From the NCBI GenBank assembly GCA_963794165.1, contig CAWCCT010000007.1:186001-250000 (forward strand): a stretch of 64,000 nucleotides of DNA. The letters run 5' to 3'. Within the stretch, counting starts at the first letter, position 1, and each line of letters begins with the position of its first letter. Positions 57,523-64,000 of the stretch are shown here, in pieces. A program made the translations under genes and the position numbers. This stretch comes from PALSA-350 sp963794165 (GTDB taxonomy: Bacteria > Acidobacteriota > Terriglobia > Terriglobales > Acidobacteriaceae). The notes below the pieces were generated by a model. It made no database searches. It was not told where the DNA came from and saw nothing but the letters and a program-made list of their open reading frames with translations.

Positions 57523-59877
57523 CTACTGCCGCGCCAAGGCTACGCGCATTTCGGCTTCTTTGTCTTTGATCATTTCGCCGCTCAAGTCTACGGTCACGTT
57601 ATAAAGCGTGCCGGTGAACCTGAATGGCGGCTGGTACTTGTCCCAAACCGGTGAGCCGGTGTCGGCGCCGCACACCATTCCCCCGGCCAGACCGATCATG
57701 ACGGGCATGGTGAGAGGAATTTCTCCCTCACCGACCAGCTTGCCGTCGATAAACATCTGACCGTGACCCGGAGCGCCCTTGCCGCTCTTGTAGTCCATTG
57801 GACCTGTTGTCTCGAATTCGAAGCGTAGCTTATGGCGTCCTACGGGCACAGGGACGTTCGATTCAATGTGAAAGAACTGGCTGCCGACGTAGGAGTACAC
57901 GTAGTGGAGATTGCCATTCTGAATGTAGAAAGAAAGACCGCCCTGCACATCGCCAGCGGAGAGTAGAACTCCCTCTGCGCCGCCTTGGGGAATTTGAACG
58001 TCCGCCGTAATGCTGAATGGCCGGTTCATCACATTGGGTCCGGCGTTACTCGGCACCATCTGTGTGTCGGGATACAAGGTGTAGCTGCTGCGAGCCTCGG
58101 CGATCTGCGGACGCGGATCCAGCGCTCTCATCTGGCCCCGCGAATCGACGGGCAGGACATCGTATTTACCAGCTTCGACATACCAGGTGCCAATCATCTC
58201 GATTAGTTTTTCGCGATTCTCAGAGGCAAGATTATGGTTCTCAGCAAAGTCTGTCTCGATGTGATAAAGCTCCCAATTCTTGGCATCCAGCTCCGTGAGC
58301 TTGTCCTTGTCGATCGGCGCGCCAAACGGGATGCCTGCCTCCTTGAAGGAGGTCCCCGGCCACGGGCACACCGCGCGCCAGCCATCGTGATAGATGGAAC
58401 GATGTCCGAACATTTCGAAGTACTGGGTAATGTGCTTCGTGGGCGCCTTTGCGTCGTCCAGCGCATGGGCAAAGCTGAGCCCTTGGATCGGCGACTGGGT
58501 TACACCTTTGACGGACATGGGAGGCTCGATACCCAGTGCATCGAGCACTGTTGGAACCATGTCAATGGCGTGAGCATACTGGGTGCGGATTTCGCCCTTC
58601 GCCTTGATTCCCTTCGGCCAATGAACGATGAACGGATCGTTGACGCCGCCACGGTAGGTCTCGCGCTTCCAGCGGCGGAAGGGCGTATCGCCTGCAAACG
58701 CCCAGCCCCATGCGTAGTGATTGAAGGTATTCGGTCCGCCTAGCTCGTCGATCTTCTGCAAGTTCTCTTGCAGCGAATCCGGTACGTTGTTGAAGAACTT
58801 GTTTTCGTTCACCGATCCGTGCGGTCCGCCTTCCGCGCTCGCGCCGTTGTCTGAAATGAACATGATGAGCGTGTTCTCCCACTCGCCAATCGACTTCAAG
58901 AAGTCAAACAGGAGGCCGTAGTGATAGTCCGCGTGAGTCAGGAACCCGGCAAAGACCTCCATCATGCGGGAGTACAGCTTTTTCTCGTCGGCTGAGAGAG
59001 TGTTCCAGTCCTGCACGTCAGGATCGTGTCGAGAGAGTTCGGAATCTTTGGGTATGATGCCAAGCTCCTTTTGCCGCGCAAACGTCTTTTCGCGATATGC
59101 ATCCCAGCCGTCGTCGAACTTGCCCTTGTACTTGTCTGCCCACTCCTTCGGCACGTGATGTGGCGCATGTCCAGCGCCCAGGCAGAAATACATGAAGAAA
59201 GGTTTAGTAGGCGCGACCTGTTTAGAGTCGGCGATGAAGCTGATAGCCCGGTTCGTCAGATCTTCGGTCAGGTGGTAACCCTCTGCCGGTGTCTTCTCGG
59301 GTTCAACCGAATGGGTATCGTACACAAGTTCCGGATAGTACTGGTGTGTGTCGCCGCCGAGAAAGCCATAATAACGCTCGAAGCCTCGGCCCAACGGCCA
59401 GCGGTCGTATGGACCCGCCGCAGAGGCCTGATCCGCCGGCGTCAGGTGCCACTTGCCAATGGCATAGGTGTTGTAGCCATGCTGGAGCAGCATTTCGGAG
59501 AGCATCCCATTTTCAAAGGGGATGTTTCCATTTCCACCTGGATAGCCAGTGGAACCCTCGGTGATGCAGGACATGGCGTTTGAGTGGTGGTTGCGCCCGG
59601 TCAGGATGCAAGAGCGTGAGGGCGAACAAAGCGCCGTTGTGTGCATGTTGTTGAAGAGCAGCCCCCCTGCCGCGAGCTTGTCGATGTTCGGCGTCGCGAT
59701 GGGGCTTCCGTAACAGCCCATTTGGCCGAAGCCTGTATCGTCCTGCACGATGAATATGACGTTGGGTGCGCCTTCTTTCGCACGCAATGGTTCAGGCCAG
59801 GCCGGGCTCGAGACATCGAATGTACGTCCAATAACACCACTGAAGGCAGTACCTGGTTTGTACTCTTTAAGTGCCAT
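57523..59877 (-). CDS. Type I sulfatase (arylsulfatase-like)
   Basis: The 784-residue protein has the sulfatase core: PNVIFIVQDDTGFGQ with metal-binding Asp (D46/D47), LCSPSRSCILTGRN with the Cys to be turned into formylglycine (C84 in C-x-P-S-R), IGKWHL, and ISDNGASAEGG. An extra C-terminal beta-sandwich (about 620-780) is typical of larger Pseudomonas-type arylsulfatases. No signal peptide is visible, so it appears cytoplasmic unless a start was missed. It is the first gene of an operon with the PQQ dehydrogenase (18-base gap) and cytochrome. One possibility is that sulfate-ester cleavage yields an alcohol that is then oxidised. No maturase gene is nearby. Confidence 0.9.
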   Translation of the reverse strand: MALKEYKPGTAFSGVIGRTFDVSSPAWPEPLRAKEGAPNVIFIVQDDTGFGQMGCYGSPIATPNIDKLAAGGLLFNNMHTTALCSPSRSCILTGRNHHSNAMSCITEGSTGYPGGNGNIPFENGMLSEMLLQHGYNTYAIGKWHLTPADQASAAGPYDRWPLGRGFERYYGFLGGDTHQYYPELVYDTHSVEPEKTPAEGYHLTEDLTNRAISFIADSKQVAPTKPFFMYFCLGAGHAPHHVPKEWADKYKGKFDDGWDAYREKTFARQKELGIIPKDSELSRHDPDVQDWNTLSADEKKLYSRMMEVFAGFLTHADYHYGLLFDFLKSIGEWENTLIMFISDNGASAEGGPHGSVNENKFFNNVPDSLQENLQKIDELGGPNTFNHYAWGWAFAGDTPFRRWKRETYRGGVNDPFIVHWPKGIKAKGEIRTQYAHAIDMVPTVLDALGIEPPMSVKGVTQSPIQGLSFAHALDDAKAPTKHITQYFEMFGHRSIYHDGWRAVCPWPGTSFKEAGIPFGAPIDKDKLTELDAKNWELYHIETDFAENHNLASENREKLIEMIGTWYVEAGKYDVLPVDSRGQMRALDPRPQIAEARSSYTLYPDTQMVPSNAGPNVMNRPFSITADVQIPQGGAEGVLLSAGDVQGGLSFYIQNGNLHYVYSYVGSQFFHIESNVPVPVGRHKLRFEFETTGPMDYKSGKGAPGHGQMFIDGKLVGEGEIPLTMPVMIGLAGGMVCGADTGSPVWDKYQPPFRFTGTLYNVTVDLSGEMIKDKEAEMRVALARQ

Positions 59878-60060
59878 GGCGGTTTTCCTTTTGAAGACTC
59901 TTGGCGGGTTAGCTTGCCGCTTCCAGGAGAATAGGTACAGACCCCCCGGTTCCGGCCAAAGTCTAGGATTGCCGCCTTTCGCGAAACAACTGTCACAACA
60001 GACAGGTATTGGACTCGCGCTAATAATTCACTAATAACGGCCCAGCCATGCCCCGTTGCC

Positions 60061-60201
60061 CTAGGCAGTAGCCAACACCGTCAGCTCCTGGAGCTCCGCT
60101 AGGAGTGACTTAGGAGTGTCTTCGTCGATTAGGTCCGGGTCTTCTGGGTCGTCGTCTTCATCGTCTGGCAAATCGAGCAGAGACTTCAGGTGCATCCGCA
60201 T
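60061..60201 (-). CDS. Possible 46-residue acidic protein
   Basis: An ATG at 60201 opens a frame whose middle is very acidic (DDEDDDPEDPDLIDED) and whose ends are Leu-rich (KSLLDLP, SLLAELQELTVLA). Such composition is not expected by chance and codon use is balanced. No clear ribosome binding site precedes it. It lies in the 450-base gap between the sulfatase start and the SDR gene, both of which point away from it. No family recognised. Confidence 0.33.
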   Translation of the reverse strand: MRMHLKSLLDLPDDEDDDPEDPDLIDEDTPKSLLAELQELTVLATA

Positions 60202-60328
60202 TGGTGCGATTTTTTAAGCGCAAACCCGCTCAACATTTGTTTTTGAATCTCTTCACGGCTTCTTTGTCTTACTCTCTTTTAGAAACAGATTGACTCTATG
60301 GTTGTACGAACAATGAGGAGAGAAAGAC

Positions 60329-61099
60329 GTGAAGCTTAAGGAACGGATTGCTGTTGTCACTGGAGCGGGCTCTGGAATTGGCCGGGCAGTCGCGGATGCC
60401 CTCAGTAGGGAAGGATCGCGCGTGGTGCTTGTCGACGTAGATGGAGCCAAGGCAGAAGTTGCCGCTGCGGCCCTCGCTTCGCTTGGCAGAGATGCACGTG
60501 CCTTCAAGGCCGATGTTGCCGACCCTAAATCGGTAAGCAGCTTGAAGGAGTTCGTCCACAAGGAGCTCGGTCCGCTCGACATCCTGGTGAACAACGCCGC
60601 GATTCAGGTGAACAAGAAGATTGAAGATACGTCTCCTGAAGAGTGGAATCGGCAGATGGCGGTTAACGTGGGCGGCGTGTTTCTATGTTCGCGCGCCTTT
60701 CTGCCCGCTCTCCGGCAGACGCGGGGTGTCATCCTCAACATGTCCTCTGTCAATGGGTTCTTCGTAGAGCCGTATTGTGCCGGCTACTGTGCCACTAAGG
60801 GAGCGATTCTGGCTTTCACCAAGGCGCTGGCCATCGATCATGGGCGCGAGGGGATTCGGGTGCACGCCATCTGTCCCGGCTACATCAACGCCGGGCTCGC
60901 GGAGGGTTACTTCGAGTCACAGGGCGATCCCGCCCGAGCCAGGGAAGAAGCGGGCCTGCTCCATGCATTAGGAAGAATCGGACAGCCGGAAGAAGTAGCC
61001 CGCGCGGCCGTCTTCCTCGCCAGCGATGACAGCTCATTCATGACCGGCTCAGCACTGGTCGTCGATGGTGGCTTCAGCGCGGGTCTGCCGCCTAAGTAG
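60329..61099 (+). CDS. Short-chain dehydrogenase/reductase
   Basis: The 256-residue classical SDR has the cofactor motif VTGAGSGIGRAV, an acidic residue after strand 2 (VLVDVDG) suggesting NAD preference, and NNAAIQ. The catalytic Ser is in NMSSVNG, and YCATKGA carries the active Tyr/Lys; the Tyr position reads Y-C-A-T-K. It ends ALVVDGGFSAG. A gaggag site precedes the ATG. Substrate unknown. A strong hairpin follows directly, so it is a single-gene unit. Confidence 0.92.
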   Translation: MKLKERIAVVTGAGSGIGRAVADALSREGSRVVLVDVDGAKAEVAAAALASLGRDARAFKADVADPKSVSSLKEFVHKELGPLDILVNNAAIQVNKKIEDTSPEEWNRQMAVNVGGVFLCSRAFLPALRQTRGVILNMSSVNGFFVEPYCAGYCATKGAILAFTKALAIDHGREGIRVHAICPGYINAGLAEGYFESQGDPARAREEAGLLHALGRIGQPEEVARAAVFLASDDSSFMTGSALVVDGGFSAGLPPK

Positions 61100-61105
61100 C
61101 CGCAC

Positions 61106-61140
61106 GCAGCCGGAGACCATCGCTATGCGTCTCCGGCTGC
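61106..61140 (+). terminator. Hairpin terminator after the SDR gene
   Basis: GCAGCCGGAGAC and its exact complement GTCTCCGGCTGC form a 12-bp GC-rich stem around an 11-base loop, seven bases after the stop. There is no clear T-run, but the position and stability suggest termination for one or both convergent transcripts. Confidence 0.6.
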
Positions 61141-61203
61141 TGATACACGGTGCACCGCACCGTTACCCGAGAAGGTTCTGCCCGGAATCGAGTAAACCTC
61201 GAC

Positions 61204-62160
61204 CTAGGAAACGGGAACGCTAACGGACTGCTTCTTCTGGTGCTCTTCATAGACGGTGATCAGCAGCGTACTGAGCAGCACCAGAATTCCACCCAGGACC
61301 ATGTAGACAGTAAGTTTCTCATGCAGCACCAGGGCAGCAATGACGAGGCCAAAGAACGGGATCATGTAATTGGACAAGCTGGCCTGGGTCGCATCGAGAC
61401 GGGTTAACACCGAAAGGAAAATCACCATCGAGAGACAGTACTGAAACACCGCGAGCAGAGCAATCCCGAGCCAGGTCTTCGTAGTGTAGGAAGGTATTTG
61501 GTGAAAAGCGCCAGGCTCGGCATAAAGCGTAATCGGTATGAGAAAGGCAATCACGAAATAATAGCTGTAGAGAAGAACCTGGAGCGGAGTATATCGCTCC
61601 AGTAACTTCTTGCTATAGACGTTGTAAAAAGCGCTTCCGCAGACGCTAATGAAGATGAGCACGTTGCCAAGCAGATAGCCTTTGCCAGTAAAGTCCAGCG
61701 CCTTCCAATCCACCCCCGAGCATTCCACGACGCCGGCGATGGCCAGGGCAAAGCTGATCCAGCGCATGCGCGACATGGTTTCGCCCAACAAAAAGTAGGC
61801 CATGACAGTGGTTGCGATGGGCAGCGTCAACGTCAGCAGGGCGGCATTGGAAGCCAAAGAAAAGCGAAGCCCCCAGGTGATGAAGAGCTGGGCGACGACC
61901 TGGCCGAGAACTCCGATGAGCAGGAAGCGAAGCCAGTCTGCACCCGGTATTGACGGGAGCCGGGCCTGTTGCGAGCGAGCTTCCCAACGCACGATGGGTA
62001 TCAGGAGGACCGTCGCGATCAGCATCGGGAATGAGGTAGCAGCGACCGGACCCATCTGCTCCTGGACAATTTTGACCAGCACAAATTGGCTCGCCCATAT
62101 CAGGTTGCAAAGCAACAGCAGGATCCAGTCACGAAAACGTTCAGTAGAAAACACCAGCAC
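61204..62160 (-). CDS. EamA-family (DMT superfamily) permease
   Basis: The 318-residue protein has ten hydrophobic helices in two EamA halves: LLLCNLIWASQFVLVKIV to YFLLGETMSRMRWISFAL, and GKGYLLGNVLIFISVCGSAFY to VLHEKLTVYMVLGGILVL. The paired 'L-x-E' motifs at the ends of helices 4 and 9 are characteristic. Such permeases move amino acids or other metabolites. It lies 24 bases downstream of the aminotransferase gene on the same strand and probably shares its transcript, which hints at an amine or amino acid substrate. Confidence 0.9.
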   Translation of the reverse strand: MLVFSTERFRDWILLLLCNLIWASQFVLVKIVQEQMGPVAATSFPMLIATVLLIPIVRWEARSQQARLPSIPGADWLRFLLIGVLGQVVAQLFITWGLRFSLASNAALLTLTLPIATTVMAYFLLGETMSRMRWISFALAIAGVVECSGVDWKALDFTGKGYLLGNVLIFISVCGSAFYNVYSKKLLERYTPLQVLLYSYYFVIAFLIPITLYAEPGAFHQIPSYTTKTWLGIALLAVFQYCLSMVIFLSVLTRLDATQASLSNYMIPFFGLVIAALVLHEKLTVYMVLGGILVLLSTLLITVYEEHQKKQSVSVPVS

Positions 62161-62184
62161 TCCCTAGCTCACAAGTGGGCGAGA

Positions 62185-63597
62185 CTAACGGTCGCGAACC
62201 TTCACACGGTCCAATGCAGTGCAAAGACTCATCTCAATCAAATCGCACATTTCATCCAGATCCTTCTCTTCCGCTATGAGCGGCGGAGCCACTGCGAACC
62301 AGCTGGGGTCCACGCGTAGAATAATCGCCTGCTCGAGAGCGGTTCGCTTGAGTTCCATCCCGAGTGCAGGAAACGGCTCCATGGAGTTGGTGTCCTTCAC
62401 CAGTTCGACTCCGAGCAAAACGCCCCTGCCACGAATCTCGCGAACCACTCCGTATTTCTTTAGATTGTCCAGCCGGCGGCGCAAGTATTCGCCGAGACGT
62501 TGCGCCTTGGCACACAAATCCTGCTCTACAATTTCATCGAGCACGGCCAAACCAGCGGCGCAGGCCAGCGGATTGCCGGCAAACGTATGCCCATGCGCGA
62601 AGTGCAGATTTTCATCGGGCCTGCCCGCGAAAGCCTCCGCCATATCTTGCCGGGCAATCATAGCCCCCAGTGGCATGGCGCCACTGGAGATCCCTTTGCC
62701 CGCGCAGATGATGTCTGGCGTGACCCCGAAGGTCTGGGAGGCAAACATGTTGCCGGTCTTGGCAAACCCCGTAATCACCTCGTCGAAAATCAGAAGCACG
62801 TCATACCGATCGCAGATGTCCCGCAGCATCTGAAAGTATTCTTCGGTAGGGGTGATGATCCCGCCGGTGTTGCCGATGGGTTCGACGAGAAAGGCAGCGA
62901 CGGTAGATGGATCCTCATGCAGGATAACGTCTTCCAGGCTTCTGGCAGCGAAACGATTCGCTTCTTCCCAGGTTGCAAACCGGTCGCGATAGTAGCTGGG
63001 TGGAAATATCTTCAGAAATCCATCCATCTGCGGTTCGAATTTGGATTTGCGCGCTCCATTTCCGCTGGCGCCCATGCCGCCAAACGTGGCTCCGTGGTAA
63101 GCGTAGTAGCGGCTAATGAACTTATACTTATTGGGCCGAGACGTTTGCTTGAAGTATTGCCGGGCAAACTTAAGCGCGGATTCCACCGCTTCCGAGCCGC
63201 CGCTGTATGGCTTTACAAACTTCAAAGAACCAGGCGCAACGCTTCCTACCTTTTCCACGAAATCGAGCAGAATATTAGTGACACTATGCAGCGGCGGAGC
63301 AAAGGTAGCCTTCTCCATTTGATCGCGCATGGCCTGCATAACCCGTGGGTGGCGATGGCCTAGAACGGCGACGAAAATGCCCCCGATGGCATCGAAGTAT
63401 CGCTTCCCGGAAGTATCCCAGTAGTAGAGGCCTTCTGCTCGTTCAATCACCAGAGGATGGTCGAGGAATTGTGAAGTTGCCTGAAAGTCAATGAAAGTGT
63501 GGCGCAGTAAGTTGAGTTGCCTGTCGGTGAGCTTCGTAAAACTTGTGTCGTGGGCGCTTACGTTTGCGGCCAGATACTGTTCCAGTTTGCTTGCCAT
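62185..63597 (-). CDS. Class III PLP-dependent aminotransferase
   Basis: The 470-residue protein has the fold-type I class III pattern: YWDTSGKRYFDAIGGIFVAVLGH, KPYSGGSEAVESALKFAR (phosphate loop), YYAYHGATFGGMGASG, AFLVEPIGNTGG, LLIFDEVITGFAKTG with the PLP Asp, and CAGKGISSG with the Schiff-base Lys (K301). GHTFAGNPLACAAG follows. It resembles omega-amino acid:pyruvate and taurine/beta-alanine-type enzymes. The likely reaction is transfer of a terminal amino group to pyruvate or a similar acceptor. It is followed by the EamA permease gene. Confidence 0.92.
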   Translation of the reverse strand: MASKLEQYLAANVSAHDTSFTKLTDRQLNLLRHTFIDFQATSQFLDHPLVIERAEGLYYWDTSGKRYFDAIGGIFVAVLGHRHPRVMQAMRDQMEKATFAPPLHSVTNILLDFVEKVGSVAPGSLKFVKPYSGGSEAVESALKFARQYFKQTSRPNKYKFISRYYAYHGATFGGMGASGNGARKSKFEPQMDGFLKIFPPSYYRDRFATWEEANRFAARSLEDVILHEDPSTVAAFLVEPIGNTGGIITPTEEYFQMLRDICDRYDVLLIFDEVITGFAKTGNMFASQTFGVTPDIICAGKGISSGAMPLGAMIARQDMAEAFAGRPDENLHFAHGHTFAGNPLACAAGLAVLDEIVEQDLCAKAQRLGEYLRRRLDNLKKYGVVREIRGRGVLLGVELVKDTNSMEPFPALGMELKRTALEQAIILRVDPSWFAVAPPLIAEEKDLDEMCDLIEMSLCTALDRVKVRDR

Positions 63598-63740
63598 AAC
63601 GTTTACCGGTCCGAAGCGCGAAAAGCGCTAAATCAGATCGTACAACGAGTGCATGGCGATTTGGCGTCAGGCGATCATAGGGGCCTGAAGAGTCTGCGTG
63701 AGAACCCCAGTTACGAACTCAGTTCCGCAGGGGGAGGCAT

Positions 63741-63895
63741 CTGGTTCTCTCACGAAGGCCGGGTGCCCCACATCTCGCTCGTTTTTCGCGAGATGTGGGA
63801 TACCACCGATGCTGACCGCTCAGTGCACCGGATGACTCGAGAGTGAGAGGGTAGGAGCAGTGGTATCCCACATCTCGCGAAAAACGAGCGAGATG
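63741..63895. repeat. Repeat C, copy 3, truncated and with inverted loop
   Basis: It starts CTGGTTCTCTCACGAAGGCC and has both CACATCTCGC hairpins, but the right arm stops at GCGAGATG where repeat B begins. The loop (ACCGATGCTGACCGCTCAGT onward) is the reverse complement of the loop in the copies at 22.3 and 26.4 kb. TCTGCGTGAGAACCCC, the end text of repeats E and F, lies just upstream (63691-63706). Confidence 0.75.
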
Positions 63896-63896
63896 C

Positions 63897-64000
63897 CCCG
63901 AATTTCCTGTACGTGCCGCTGGACATGGCAGCGTGTGCGCCTTTCTGTAAGGAAAGGCGCATAAAGTTCGCGGAACCAACTAAGCTTCACAGGAAATCGG
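63897..64000. repeat. MITE-like repeat B, copy 2 (reaches the window edge)
   Basis: Terminal repeats CCCGAATTTCCTGT and ACAGGAAATCGG enclose the internal hairpin GCGCCTTTC-TGTAAG-GAAAGGCGC. AAAGTTCGCGGAACCAAC aligns with the copy at 18722-18829. It cuts repeat C copy 3. The stretch 63598-64000 has no gene. Confidence 0.65.

Overview
The window is a high-GC bacterial chromosome segment. It most resembles an Acidobacteriota genome of the Koribacter/Terriglobales type. That placement is inference from gene content: a Ser/Thr kinase fused to a TolB-like beta-propeller, TAT-exported sugar enzymes, a sulfatase/PQQ-dehydrogenase/cytochrome operon, many hybrid sensor kinases and abundant palindromic intergenic repeats. 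No rRNA, tRNA, CRISPR array or transposase was recognised.

Layout. (1) 1-8.7 kb: carbohydrate and envelope genes (end of a PLC-like phosphodiesterase, a GH2 glycosidase, two xylose-isomerase-like proteins, a peroxiredoxin/TlpA fusion, an acyltransferase), interrupted by a large nested inverted repeat. (2) 8.7-12.5 kb: a LysR regulator divergent from a beta-lactamase-like serine hydrolase, an NTF2-like protein and an aldo/keto reductase. (3) 12.5-31 kb: a stress and signalling island with an ECF sigma factor, FixJ-type regulators, a MEDS/GAF-PAS kinase/FixJ operon, transaldolase, a flavodiiron-type MBL protein, a beta-carbonic-anhydrase-like protein, an MdtNOP-like efflux system, glucose-6-phosphate dehydrogenase and an Hsp31/DJ-1-like protein. 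(4) 31-36.4 kb: a second tripartite efflux operon of EmrAB-TolC type with a cytidylate-kinase-like gene. (5) 36.4-51.8 kb: multi-domain sensor kinases and response regulators. An 8-kb part of this is bracketed by 437-bp direct repeats derived from a terminase-small-subunit-like gene. (6) 52-64 kb: the kinase-propeller protein, a sulfatase/PQQ dehydrogenase/cytochrome c operon, an SDR, a DMT permease and a class III aminotransferase.

The most notable observation is a repeated promoter architecture in the island. A palindrome of about 36 bp (arm ATTGGACSAAGGTATCG and its complement) ends on a -35-like TWGNNT hexamer, followed after 17 bp (18 once) by an extended -10 of the form TGG-CCTAAT. It lies upstream of the aldo/keto reductase (half palindrome), ECF sigma factor, transaldolase and MBL protein (one shared, bidirectional site), the carbonic-anhydrase-like gene, the ytcA-mdtN-mdtO-like operon, its separate outer-membrane gene, and the Hsp31/DJ-1-like gene. 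This looks like an undescribed regulon joining detoxification, efflux and carbon metabolism. Its regulator is unknown, and the nearby FixJ-type proteins are only candidates.

Several families of MITE-like or palindromic repeats occur, including one element inserted cleanly inside another. Functions come from recognisable motifs in the translated sequence only. No database search was possible, so specific substrates are not claimed.
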